The notes below the pieces were generated by a model. It was not told the DNA's origin. It saw nothing but the letters and a program-made list of their open reading frames with translations, and ran no database searches. Shown one piece after another: positions 21,831 through 30,199 of a DNA stretch of 32,114 nucleotides (positions are counted from its first letter, which is position 1; every line of letters begins with the position of its first letter). The DNA is taken from NCBI GenBank assembly GCA_039808845.1, contig JBDHTS010000018.1, positions 1 through 32,114 on the forward strand, written 5' to 3'. The position numbers were made by a program, and so were the translations under genes. The DNA comes from JBDHTS01 sp039808845. Lineage in GTDB: Bacteria; Pseudomonadota; Alphaproteobacteria; Micavibrionales; Micavibrionaceae.

Positions 21831-24545
21831 TTACTCCGTAAACCGGTTCCACCAGCCTTTTTTCTTGCTGGCCGGAGCCTCGTTCACGCGTTCGTAATCG
21901 CGCGGCGGCGGTGCCGTATCGTTCGAAACGTCCACGGGTTCCTGATAGGTCTGCGGCGCAGGCTGTTCCGTCATGCGCGGTGCTTCCATGGCGGGCATCT
22001 GGTCGAAGGAGGAATCCGCGGGAGCAGAAAAATTCTGATCCCCGGCATTTTCGCCGCTTTCGCGGTTGCCGTTGACACGATCCCCGCGCTCGCGGCGTCC
22101 GCGATACCGCCCGCCCCGGCTGCGGCGGCGTCCGCCTTCACGCGGCTGGCCTTCTCCCTGCGGCGTCTGCTCGCCTTCGCCGTAAGCCGTTTCATAACCG
22201 GCGTCGGGCTGGGGCGCGTCGGGATCGAAAGGCTGGCCTTCGCTAGGCGCCTGCGCGAATTCCTCGCGGTTGCCGTTCTGGAAACCGTTGCGCCCGTTGC
22301 CGTTGCGGCGGCGTCCGCCCCTGCGGCCACGGCGGCCACGGCGGCCTTCGCCATTCTCGCGCCCGAAGGACCGGCCTTCGTTGCTGATCGGCTGGGCTTC
22401 TTCTTCCAGATCCTCTTCTTCGCTGGCTTCTTCATCCGCAACGCTGTCTTCCCCGTCATCGGCGGCCTGCTGGCTTTCGGGACGCGGTTCGCGCACGACC
22501 GGCCCTTCGCCCTTGACCGTTTCGATCTGATAGCTGCCGCAATCGACCGTCTCGTCCGCCGTGATGACGACGCGGAAGCCATAGCGGCGCTCCAGGTCGT
22601 TCACCATGTCGCGCTTGTTGTTGAAGATGTAATAGGCCACCTCGCTGCGTACATGCAGGATGACTTCCGCCGCACGGTTGCGGGATCCTTCTTCCTCGAT
22701 CGCGCGCAGGGCGAGGATCGCCGCCGAGTCGACGGTGCGGACGTTGCCCATGCCCCGGCAATGCGGGCATTTCTCGAACTGCGCCTCGGTCAGGCTGGGG
22801 TTCAGGCGCTGGCGCGACAGTTCCAGCAAACCGAAGGACGAAATCCGCCCGACCTGGATGCGCGCACGGTCCGTGGACAGCGCCTGTTTCAGACGTTCCT
22901 CCACGCGCCGGTTGTTGCGCCGGTCCTCCATGTCGATGAAATCGATGACGATCAGGCCCCCGAGGTCGCGCAAGCGCAGCTGGCGCGCCACCTCGTCGGC
23001 GGCTTCGAGGTTGGTTTTCAGCGCCGTCTCCTCGATATGCCGCTCCTTCGTCGCGCGGCCCGAGTTGACGTCGATGGAGACCAGCGCCTCGGTCGGGTTG
23101 ATGACGAGGTACCCGCCGGAACGCAGCGTCACGGTCGGCTCGCCCATTTCCTTGATCTGGTTCTCGATCTGGTAGCGATTGAACAGCGGAACCTGGTCGT
23201 CCTTATACTGCTTCACGCGCTTGGCGTGGGACGGGATCATCATGCGCATGAAGTCGCGCGCGAATTTATAGCCGTCGTCGCCCGCGACCAGGACGTCCTC
23301 GATCTCGCTGGTATAGATGTCGCGAATGGAGCGGCGGACCAGATTGCCTTCCTCGTGAATGACGGCGGGCGCGCTGGACTGCAGCGTGTTCTCGCGGATT
23401 TCGTCCCACAGGCGCATCAGGTAGTCGAGGTCGCGCTTGATTTCCGGCTTGGTGCGGGAGATGCCCGCCGTGCGCATGATGACGGACATGCCGTCCGGCA
23501 CCTGCAGTTCGGCCAGAAGCTCGCGCATCCGGCGGCGTTCGGAGAAGTCCGCGATCTTGCGGCTGACCCCGCCGCCGCGCGGCGAATTGGGCATCAGAAC
23601 GCAGTAACGGCCCGGCAGGGACAGATAACTGGTGACCGCAGCGCCCTTGTTGCCGCGCTCTTCCTTCGAGACCTGGATCAGCATGATCTGGCCGCGCTTG
23701 ATGACTTCCTGGATCTTGTAATGGCGGCGGCCCGACGGACGGTAATCGCCGCTTTCCATGCCATCGCCACCGACCAGTTCGACGCGCCGGGCATTCGCCG
23801 CGGCGTGACGTCCCCGTCCCCTGCCACGGCCACGCCCTCTGCCGCGTCCGCGCCCGCGATACCGGCCCTCGCCTTCCTCCGCTTCGGCATTTTCGCTTTC
23901 GGAATCGCCGTCCTGCGGTTCGGTCAGCTCGTCTTCACCGGCAGGATGCACCGCGTCCGCGAAGTTCTCGGCGTCGTGCAGCGCATCCGTCAGATGATGC
24001 GGTTCGGACGGTTCCGGCAGATCCGCCGCCGTGACGACGATCTCCGCTTCTTCCGTAGCGGCATCCGCAAACCCGGCGCTGCCGGCGGATTCATCGTTTT
24101 CATCGGAAGCGGCGATTTTTCCCTCAAAACCCCCGATTTCCTCGACTTCCGGCGCATCGTCGTGATGATCGTCGCCATTGCCTTCATTCAGCGCCGCTTC
24201 GCCGGCGTTTTCCGCCTCGCGGTCTTCCTCTTCCTCCGCGCGGCGGCGGGCTTCCATCTCCGCCTGCTGTTCGGCGATCAGGGCCTCGCGGTCGGCGATC
24301 GGGATGCGATAATAGTCAGGATGGATTTCCGAGAACGGCAGGAAACCGTGGCGGTTGCCGCCGAAATTAACGAAGGCCGCCTGCAGGGAAGGCTCCACCC
24401 GCGTGACTTTGGCTAGATAGATACTTCCTTTTAGCTGTTTCCGGACCTTGCTTTCGTAATCGAATTCGACCAGGCGGTTTCCATCGACGACCGCAACCCT
24501 TGTTTCTTCGGCATGGGTTGCATCGATCAGCATTCTTTTCGTCAT
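21831..24545 (-). CDS. rne: Ribonuclease E
   Basis: 904 residues from the ATG at 24545 (MTKRMLIDATHAEETRV), following GGGAG. The S1 domain starts near residue 36 and is split by an insert of about 170 residues (about 95-270), acidic then Arg-Gly-rich with roughly ten RG units. The S1 domain resumes at HYKIQEVIKRGQIMLIQVSKEERGNKG. The catalytic DNase I-like domain has the metal aspartates in SIDVNSGR and IDFIDMEDR, and the Zn-link CPHCRGMG holds the tetramer. The C-terminal third is disordered, acidic and Arg-rich, likely the degradosome scaffold, and ends GWWNRFTE. The enzyme cuts single-stranded AU-rich RNA in mRNA decay and rRNA processing. Confidence 0.96.
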   Translation of the reverse strand: MTKRMLIDATHAEETRVAVVDGNRLVEFDYESKVRKQLKGSIYLAKVTRVEPSLQAAFVNFGGNRHGFLPFSEIHPDYYRIPIADREALIAEQQAEMEARRRAEEEEDREAENAGEAALNEGNGDDHHDDAPEVEEIGGFEGKIAASDENDESAGSAGFADAATEEAEIVVTAADLPEPSEPHHLTDALHDAENFADAVHPAGEDELTEPQDGDSESENAEAEEGEGRYRGRGRGRGRGRGRGRGRHAAANARRVELVGGDGMESGDYRPSGRRHYKIQEVIKRGQIMLIQVSKEERGNKGAAVTSYLSLPGRYCVLMPNSPRGGGVSRKIADFSERRRMRELLAELQVPDGMSVIMRTAGISRTKPEIKRDLDYLMRLWDEIRENTLQSSAPAVIHEEGNLVRRSIRDIYTSEIEDVLVAGDDGYKFARDFMRMMIPSHAKRVKQYKDDQVPLFNRYQIENQIKEMGEPTVTLRSGGYLVINPTEALVSIDVNSGRATKERHIEETALKTNLEAADEVARQLRLRDLGGLIVIDFIDMEDRRNNRRVEERLKQALSTDRARIQVGRISSFGLLELSRQRLNPSLTEAQFEKCPHCRGMGNVRTVDSAAILALRAIEEEGSRNRAAEVILHVRSEVAYYIFNNKRDMVNDLERRYGFRVVITADETVDCGSYQIETVKGEGPVVREPRPESQQAADDGEDSVADEEASEEEDLEEEAQPISNEGRSFGRENGEGRRGRRGRRGGRRRNGNGRNGFQNGNREEFAQAPSEGQPFDPDAPQPDAGYETAYGEGEQTPQGEGQPREGGRRRSRGGRYRGRRERGDRVNGNRESGENAGDQNFSAPADSSFDQMPAMEAPRMTEQPAPQTYQEPVDVSNDTAPPPRDYERVNEAPASKKKGWWNRFTE

Positions 24546-24896
24546 TTTGTAAACTCCCGACGTGCCGCAACCTGCCTCTTCCCGGCTGCGACCAAAGGCC
24601 CGGAAGCGGCGCAAGACACGTCATCTTGCGGTTGAAGAGCGATGGTGGGATCCCGTCCCGGCGCGCTTTTCCTTGGAAGCGCCGCTCGATTTGTCCGCCC
24701 GGCACTCATGCGCGGGAAACAGGACCTTTCATCATCCGACGGGCTAGCGAAACCTGATTCAAAGAAGCAACCGACATGCTAAAGCCCGGCGGGTCGCAAA
24801 AGAGACAATACAGGCCGCCTCACTATATAACAACTAAAAAATTCAGGCCTTCATATGGCAATCCGGAAGGGAAGAAAACAGGCAGCGGACCTATTC
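24546..24896. other. 351-base gap: rne leader
   Basis: No convincing gene. Two reading frames of 60-85 codons exist on the plus strand but have no ribosome-binding site and no protein character. The region is GC-rich near rne and AT-rich near 24820-24860, where TATAGT/TATATA-like boxes on the minus strand may mark the rne promoter. That would leave a leader of roughly 270 bases, the place where RNase E controls its own mRNA in E. coli. No sequence motif for that control was recognised. Confidence 0.4.
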
Positions 24897-26228
24897 TTAT
24901 GTATTTTTGACCAGCCTTGCGGCATAAAAGCCGTCCATTCCGCCAAGCGCCGCAAGATGATAGGGAAAGACCCGGAGGTCACCCTCGGCGGTCAGCAGCG
25001 AATCGAGCCCGCCAACCTCTTCGGCCCGGATCGGCAGGCGGGAAACGGGCGCGCCGGATCTGAGCAGCCGGTCGATCTGATACTCTCCTTCCTCCTTTTG
25101 CAGGGAGCAGGTGCAATAGACCAGACGCCCGCCGGGGGCGAGCATCCGCACGGCCTGGACCAGCAGCCGCGCCTGGGTTTGTTTCAGCGCCTCCATATCC
25201 TGAGGCGTTTTCAGGCGCATGACATCGGGGTTGCGGCGGATGGTGCCCGTGGCCGTGCAGGGCGCGTCGAGAAGAACGAACGGTGCCGGCTCCTTCGGCA
25301 TCCAGATGGCGGCATCGGCGGCTTCGATTATGACATTTTGGCTCAGGCTCAGGCGCGCCAGATTGGCCTCCAGCCTGCGGAGCCGTTTGCCCGACCGGTC
25401 GAGCGCCGTCACCTTCGCCTCCATCGCCGCCAGCTGCGCGGTCTTCCCGCCGGGGGCGGCGCAGAGATCGATAACGGGCTGTTCGCGTACATCCCCAAGG
25501 AAAGAAACAGGCAGGGCCGCGGCAGCATCCTGCACCCACCACAAGCCATCGGCAAATCCGGGCAAACTGTTTACTAGACCGCCTGCCTGACGTCTTAAAG
25601 ACCCTGTCGGCAGGATGACCGCCTGGAGCATTTCGGCCCAATAAGAACGGTCTGAATCGTTTCGTATTGAAATATCCAATGGCGCTTCTGCTAGGCTTGC
25701 GGAAGAAATATCTTCCGATACTTCAATACCATAATCTTTTGCCCATTCGGCCCTCAGCCAGAATGGCATATTCAGAGACGATGCGTCCTGAAGGGCCGCC
25801 CACTTCCGCCCTTCGCGTGTCGTTTGGCGGAGAACGGCATTGATGAAGCCGCATTGCCGGGACAGGGAAATCGACTCGCCGAGGCGTACGGATGTATCGA
25901 CAGCGGCGTAGTCTGGAACGTCCATAAAAAGAATCTGGGTGATGCCAATCCGGAGAAGCGTATGGAGAAGAGGCGGTGCCGGAGCATCTTCGCGGGCGCT
26001 GGCTTTCGCCAGAACATCGTCTATCTGGCCGAGACGGCGCAAGGCGGTCGTCACAAGCATCCGGGCAAAAGACCGGTCCCGCACATCCAGTGCGGCGAAA
26101 GCGGCTAGATTGATATCCCATGCGATATCGAAACTCTGCCGCCGCGTCAGGATATAGTCCAGAACCTGGAGGGCCAGCATGCGCGGCGCGAGGATGTCTC
26201 CGGAGGGAGCGGGCGCGGAATCCGCCAT
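24897..26228 (-). CDS. rsmB: 16S rRNA (cytosine967-C5)-methyltransferase
   Basis: 443 residues. The N-terminal NusB-like RNA-binding domain (about 12-140) is followed by the SAM methyltransferase, with DLCAAPGGKT (254-263), the catalytic Cys374 in YCTCSLQKEEGE and the release Cys324 in DAPCTATGTIRRNPD. It methylates C967 of 16S rRNA (also called sun or fmu). The first ATG shares one base with the stop of the chorismate mutase gene (TGATG), so the two are translationally coupled. The 351-base gap to rne suggests rne has its own promoter. Confidence 0.94.
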   Translation of the reverse strand: MADSAPAPSGDILAPRMLALQVLDYILTRRQSFDIAWDINLAAFAALDVRDRSFARMLVTTALRRLGQIDDVLAKASAREDAPAPPLLHTLLRIGITQILFMDVPDYAAVDTSVRLGESISLSRQCGFINAVLRQTTREGRKWAALQDASSLNMPFWLRAEWAKDYGIEVSEDISSASLAEAPLDISIRNDSDRSYWAEMLQAVILPTGSLRRQAGGLVNSLPGFADGLWWVQDAAAALPVSFLGDVREQPVIDLCAAPGGKTAQLAAMEAKVTALDRSGKRLRRLEANLARLSLSQNVIIEAADAAIWMPKEPAPFVLLDAPCTATGTIRRNPDVMRLKTPQDMEALKQTQARLLVQAVRMLAPGGRLVYCTCSLQKEEGEYQIDRLLRSGAPVSRLPIRAEEVGGLDSLLTAEGDLRVFPYHLAALGGMDGFYAARLVKNT

Positions 26229-26551
26229 CAGGATCCGGCCTTTCGCCGTTCTCCGCCGGACAGGGCGGTCATGATATCCTCCTCCAGCCCGCAGCTGAAA
26301 TCGATCAGCTCGGCATATATTTTACGCACGACATCGGGGTCGAGGCCTTGGGCGGCTGCGCGCGCGGCCGCGCGCTCGCGCACGGCATCCACCCGGTCCT
26401 GCAGGACCGCCGGAATGCCCTCCCTGAACTTGACCCTCGCCACTTCACGGATGATTCCCGCGCGCTCGGCCAGCAGATCGACGATGCGGTCATCGAGCGC
26501 GTCAATGCGGTCGCGGTAAGGTTTCATGATGGCCGGAACGGCGTTGCCCAT
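26228..26551 (-). CDS. Chorismate mutase, AroQ type, stand-alone
   Basis: 107 residues, all helical. YRDRIDALDDRIVDLLAERAGIIREVARVKFREGIPAVLQDRVDAVRER has the AroQ pattern: the N-terminal Arg, the RI-D-x-L-D-x-x-I helix, Lys in ARVK and the later Arg-Glu pair that bind chorismate. It rearranges chorismate to prephenate, the substrate of the prephenate dehydratase encoded at 14246-15082; in E. coli both activities are fused in PheA. Coupled by one base to rsmB, which is an unexpected partner. Confidence 0.85.
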   Translation of the reverse strand: MGNAVPAIMKPYRDRIDALDDRIVDLLAERAGIIREVARVKFREGIPAVLQDRVDAVRERAAARAAAQGLDPDVVRKIYAELIDFSCGLEEDIMTALSGGERRKAGS

Positions 26552-26602
26552 GCGCGGAACCTAGCATCCGCCGCAATTCCGGGGAAGAAGAGTTTTGGAG
26601 CC

Positions 26603-26821
26603 TTATTCCTCGTTCGCGGCCTGATAGGGAACGATCATGTCGTAACTCGCATTGATCTCGAACCCCAGAAGGCTGACCAGACGGCTTAAGTTTTCAGCCC
26701 CGGTCTTATCGATGCCTTCGCCTTTCTGACGGCACAGGAAAAGAACGGCATGGATATGGCTGACATAGTTGCGGCAACGTTCGAGCGACAGCTTACTGCA
26801 TACAATCGCACTCTGTTCCAT
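26603..26821 (-). CDS. 72-residue orphan divergent from an XRE regulator
   Basis: Starts with ATG after GGGAGAAGCTC, a good ribosome-binding site. The product is a small helical protein with three cysteines and two histidines in the first half (C8, C16, H22, H24, C30) and a neutral second half (ENLSRLVSLLGFEINASYDM). No family is recognised. It diverges from the XRE gene over an AT-rich 128-base gap with a perfect palindromic operator, so it is a likely target of that regulator, possibly an antagonist or co-factor; this is inference from layout only. Confidence 0.6.
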   Translation of the reverse strand: MEQSAIVCSKLSLERCRNYVSHIHAVLFLCRQKGEGIDKTGAENLSRLVSLLGFEINASYDMIVPYQAANEE

Positions 26822-26908
26822 GAGCTTCTCCCTTTTTGCTCTGTACTAAAATTCAAATATGATGTAACTATATTCAAGTTTGCATACAATTGCAAGGCAT
26901 TTTTTACA

Positions 26909-26932
26909 AAAATTCAAATTTATTTGAATTTT
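26909..26932. promoter_or_regulatory. Perfect palindromic operator upstream of the XRE regulator
   Basis: AAAATTCAAAT (26909-26919) and ATTTGAATTTT (26922-26932) are perfect inverted arms of 11 bases around TT, ending 8 bases before the AGGAGG of the XRE gene. A further ATTCAAAT half-site lies near 26850 and an ATTCAAG-like word near 26873. The gap is far more AT-rich than its surroundings. Probable binding site of the XRE protein for self-control and control of the 72-residue gene. Confidence 0.6.
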
Positions 26933-26949
26933 GTTCAAGAAGGAGGCGC

Positions 26950-27579
26950 ATGATCACACGAGAACAATGCAGGGCGGCACGCGGCCTTCTCGGCTGGACC
27001 CAGCAGGATCTGGCCAACCATGCGGGCATGTCCAAGACAGCCATCAACAACTATGAGCGCGGCAGCGATATCCGCGCCGAATCCCTGCAATCCATCCGCG
27101 ACGCCTTTGAACATGCCGATATCGAGTTCGTCGGGGATTACGGCGTGCAGCGGCGGCGCGACACGGTCAAGATCCTGCGCGGCGACGATGCCCTGCCCCA
27201 GCTCTGGGATGATATTTTCGAGACCCTGAAGAACAAGGGCGGGGAGGTGCTGATCGCCAATCTGGACGAAAAGCGTTCGGAAGGAAGCGACCCCGAAAAA
27301 CTGGCGAGACACCTGAAACGGCTGAAAAGCCACGGCATCACCGAACGCCTTCTGGTCTGCGAGGGCGATGCCTATTTCCTGCAGCCGGCCCATTATTACC
27401 GCTGGCTTCCCAGGGAGATTTACGAGGCCAGCATGACGTCCTTCATCTACGGGGACAAGATGGCCCTGCAGCTATGGGGGGAATCCATGATCATCCTCGT
27501 GCAGAGCCAGGCGGCCCACAATGCCGAGAGACAGCGGTTTGAATTTTTATGGAAGGCGTCCCGCCCTACGACCGTATGA
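26950..27579 (+). CDS. XRE-family transcriptional regulator with a C-terminal sensor-like domain
   Basis: 209 residues from the ATG at 26950, preceded by AGGAGG; upstream in-frame starts would read through the operator. The N-terminal helix-turn-helix (about 4-60) is ARGLLGWTQQDLANHAGMSKTAINNYERGS, an XRE/Cro pattern. The rest (about 75-209) is an alpha/beta domain with ITERLLVCEGDAYFLQPAHYYRWLP...IYGDKMALQLWG, resembling the PLD-like C-terminal domain seen in a group of alphaproteobacterial XRE regulators. A sensing role is likely but the ligand is unknown. Followed on the same strand by the acyltransferase-like gene. Confidence 0.8.
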   Translation: MITREQCRAARGLLGWTQQDLANHAGMSKTAINNYERGSDIRAESLQSIRDAFEHADIEFVGDYGVQRRRDTVKILRGDDALPQLWDDIFETLKNKGGEVLIANLDEKRSEGSDPEKLARHLKRLKSHGITERLLVCEGDAYFLQPAHYYRWLPREIYEASMTSFIYGDKMALQLWGESMIILVQSQAAHNAERQRFEFLWKASRPTTV

Positions 27580-27648
27580 CTTTTTCCGTTTTTCATTGAC
27601 GCAACCAGAAGTGTATATCATTTTGTTTTGCAAAATGAGGTTGTATTC

Positions 27649-28626
27649 TTGGAAAGCGGCTACCTGTACGAAACGTTCAATACCCTGCTGCGCCGTCCCG
27701 GCATGGCGCGGGACGATACCTATCTCAACGCGCCGCTGTATTACATGCTGACCGGGCGGGGGAACGTCCGGATTCACGAAGGCTACGGCGCGGTCATGGC
27801 GGTCTGCCCGCATCCCCAGATCCGGGACCGCCTGCTGGTCTTTCCCGAAATCGGGCCTGGGCGCGGACGGCTGGCCGCCAGCGTGCTGTCGGAACTGGAG
27901 CCGCCGGAAAAGGGATTGCAACTGGCCCGCTTCACGGAAGCCGATCTGGCCGCCCTGAAAGATGCGCTCTCCATGCGCAATGGCGGGTGGATCGACAGCA
28001 TCGTCAGGATCGAGGAAACTACCCTGGACTGGCGTTACCCCGTTCATCTGCTGAACACGCACCTTGTCGGGGCCATGGAAGGCGGCGCTTTTCTGAAAAT
28101 CCGCAACAAATGCCGCCAGGTGGAGAATGTAACGGAAATCCACGATCTCCGGAGCGCCGGAGCGTTACGGACAATGCGCGCGGCCCAGAGGTACTGGGAA
28201 GGCAGCATGATGATGCGCGGCCACGAAACGGACGGCGTGTGCGGCTATTACGCCACCTTGTTCGCCATGATCGCGGAATGGCCGCACCTGTTCGACGGCC
28301 TGATCTTCCTGCAGGGCAAGCGCCCCGTGGGATTTACCGTCTATGATACGCCATTCGGCAATACGGTAAACCTTCTGGCCAATCTCAGCGACGCCAGCAT
28401 AACGGGACTTGCCGATTACCAGATCGTTTCAACGTGCCGCGCCCTGGCGGCTTCGGGCGTCGCCTCCCTGAACTTCGGCGGTTCGGAAACGGAGTCGCTT
28501 GATCTGTTCAAGCGCAAATTCATGCCGCACAAGACCGTTACCCTCCTTTCCGCCGAACCCCGTTATATCCAGCAGCGCGACATGCATGTCCGCTGCGGCT
28601 CGCTGCAGCTGAATTTCGCTCTTTGA
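27649..28626 (+). CDS. Acyltransferase-like protein of the DUF2156/GNAT fold
   Basis: 325 residues from a TTG at 27649, chosen because GAGG lies eight bases upstream; a TTG at 27628 is possible and no in-frame ATG is near. The C-terminal half carries a GNAT-like pattern: RYWEGSMMMRGHETDG, IFLQGKRPVGFTVYDT, then GLADYQIVSTCRALAASGVASLNFGGSETESLDLFKRKFMP, which resembles the lysyl-phosphatidylglycerol synthase C-terminal/DUF2156 group. The N-terminal half is a degenerate copy of the same fold. It probably transfers an acyl or aminoacyl group, substrate unknown. It follows the XRE gene, with possible TTGACG promoter box at 27596. Confidence 0.6.
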   Translation: MESGYLYETFNTLLRRPGMARDDTYLNAPLYYMLTGRGNVRIHEGYGAVMAVCPHPQIRDRLLVFPEIGPGRGRLAASVLSELEPPEKGLQLARFTEADLAALKDALSMRNGGWIDSIVRIEETTLDWRYPVHLLNTHLVGAMEGGAFLKIRNKCRQVENVTEIHDLRSAGALRTMRAAQRYWEGSMMMRGHETDGVCGYYATLFAMIAEWPHLFDGLIFLQGKRPVGFTVYDTPFGNTVNLLANLSDASITGLADYQIVSTCRALAASGVASLNFGGSETESLDLFKRKFMPHKTVTLLSAEPRYIQQRDMHVRCGSLQLNFAL

Positions 28627-28639
28627 ACAGTTCGTTCTT

Positions 28640-29386
28640 CTAGGAAGGATTATCGTTCCGGGCGTCAAGCGCGACAGCCTGTTCCGTCTGAGCATCCGTG
28701 CCGGGCTCAAGCTGCGCGTCCCGGTAACGGTCCAGCAGATCGATATCGGCGACGGCGACGGCGCGGATCACGCACCAGACGCCGACGGCGGCCAGGATAT
28801 GCCATATGAAATGCGTGCCCGACCGGATATCCCCGCAGGCCGGCAGATCGATGCTGAGGACCATGAAACCGCCCGCAAGCCAGAAGGCGGCGATCATCAG
28901 GTAAAGCCCCGCATTGCCATGCCGCGCCAGCGCCGACCACAGGCCGAGAAGAAGCAGGAGCGCCATCAGCGGCAGCAAGGGCAGCGCGTCCGGCGCAATC
29001 CACATCGAATCGATATGAAGAACGCCGCACAGTAGAAGCAGCAAAGGCGGAATCAGGATGCACGCCCACAAGGGCCAGTAGAAGACGAACCGCAGAACGA
29101 GGAAGGCAAGCGTTGCGGCCAGCGCCGCCGACACGCCCAGATCGGCAATGAACGCATCCCGTTCCATGCCCGAATGCCAGAGCACCCCCGCAGTTGACAG
29201 CAGGAACAGGAGCAGGGTCAGGATCCATCCTGCGCCGCGCGGCAACTGCTCTCGCTGTCCGAACACCAGCCCCGCGATGAAGATGAAGGCCACATGGCTG
29301 TATACGTTCAGCGGCTGGTCCGGGCGGTGCCAGAACACATATTCGCAGTAACGCGGCATGGCGGGCAGAAGAGCGGACAGCATCAT
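28640..29386 (-). CDS. Ceramidase-family (CREST) integral membrane hydrolase
   Basis: 248 residues from the ATG at 29386, which overlaps the exonuclease stop by four bases (ATGA); a second ATG at 29383 is possible. About seven membrane helices. The alkaline-ceramidase pattern is visible: Glu15 in YCEYVFW, Asn27/Ser30 in PLNVYSH, and zinc histidines His71 (LWHSGMERDAF) and His192/His196 (GTHFIWHIL). Eukaryotic relatives cleave ceramide to sphingosine and fatty acid; bacterial members belong to the wider CREST group, and their substrate is mostly unknown. The last 30 residues are cytoplasmic and acidic. Third gene after dnaX in a tightly packed run. Confidence 0.7.
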   Translation of the reverse strand: MMLSALLPAMPRYCEYVFWHRPDQPLNVYSHVAFIFIAGLVFGQREQLPRGAGWILTLLLFLLSTAGVLWHSGMERDAFIADLGVSAALAATLAFLVLRFVFYWPLWACILIPPLLLLLCGVLHIDSMWIAPDALPLLPLMALLLLLGLWSALARHGNAGLYLMIAAFWLAGGFMVLSIDLPACGDIRSGTHFIWHILAAVGVWCVIRAVAVADIDLLDRYRDAQLEPGTDAQTEQAVALDARNDNPS

Positions 29387-30195
29387 GGCCCGAACTCCAG
29401 GTCGACCATGACCGGCACGTGGTCGCTGGTCTGGGACCAGTCGCGGGTTTCGGTCAGGATGCGGTGGCTTTTCAGATAGGGCATCAGCGGGCGGGTCATC
29501 CAGATATGGTCGAGGCGGCGTCCGCGATTGGATTTTTTCCAGTCGCGGTTGCGGTAGGACCACCAAGTATAGCATTTTTCGTCATGGGAAACGAAGTGCC
29601 GAATCGCGTCCTGCCAATCGAGCGCCTGCTGCATTTTACCCAGCTTCTCCACCTCGACAGGCGTGTGGGATACGACGGTCAGCAATTGCTTGTGCGACCA
29701 GACGTCATGTTCCAGCGGCGCGATGTTGAAATCGCCGAGAACGATCAGGGGGTGGTCCGGCGTGTAATGCGCGGGAAACCACTCCGCCATTTCATCGACG
29801 AAGGCCAGCTTGTGCGCGAATTTGCCGTTGACGGCTGGATCGGGCTCATCCCCGCCCGCCGGGATGTACAGGCAATGAATCTCGACCGGCCGCGCCAGGC
29901 CGGGCCGCTCGATACAGGCCGCGATATGGCGGCAATCCTCTTTTCCGGCACGATGATGGATTTCCGTCGAGACGAAGGGAAACCGCGACAGCATGGCGAC
30001 GCCGTTATATCCCTTCATGCCGTGGATATGGATATGCGGATAACCCAGGTCGCGAAACGCCTGCAGCGGGAAGAATTCGTCCGGCGTCTTGGTTTCCTGC
30101 AGGCAGATCACGTCGGCCCGGGTCTCCGCGATCACACGCTGCACCAGCGGCGCGCGAAGCCGGACGGAATTGATGTTCCATGTCAGGATGCGCAC
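29383..30195 (-). CDS. Exonuclease III / AP endonuclease
   Basis: 270 residues, endonuclease/exonuclease/phosphatase fold. Active-site residues are visible: Asn7 (WNINS), Glu34 (LQETK), Tyr109, Asp155/Asn157 (GDFNIAP) and Asp258/His259 (SDHVPV). It cuts DNA at abasic sites and removes nucleotides from 3' ends in base excision repair. The gene is usually called xth or exoA; which paralogue this is cannot be said. It lies four bases after ybaB, where recR stands in many bacteria. Confidence 0.93.
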   Translation of the reverse strand: MRILTWNINSVRLRAPLVQRVIAETRADVICLQETKTPDEFFPLQAFRDLGYPHIHIHGMKGYNGVAMLSRFPFVSTEIHHRAGKEDCRHIAACIERPGLARPVEIHCLYIPAGGDEPDPAVNGKFAHKLAFVDEMAEWFPAHYTPDHPLIVLGDFNIAPLEHDVWSHKQLLTVVSHTPVEVEKLGKMQQALDWQDAIRHFVSHDEKCYTWWSYRNRDWKKSNRGRRLDHIWMTRPLMPYLKSHRILTETRDWSQTSDHVPVMVDLEFGP

Positions 30196-30199
30196 GGGA

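Noticed and set aside
21530..21841. 103-codon plus-strand ORF over the repeat and the small minus-strand gene
   Set aside because: It reads through the dispersed repeat and antisense to the 55-codon ORF, which has the much better ribosome-binding site.
23800..23870. Short tandem repeats resembling a CRISPR or satellite
   Set aside because: They are the codons of the Arg-Gly tract in RNase E; no spacers or regular spacing.
22653..24416. 587-codon open frame on the plus strand opposite rne
   Set aside because: It is the antisense shadow of the GC-rich rne gene; the product is Arg/His/Ala-rich with no domain pattern and no ribosome-binding site.
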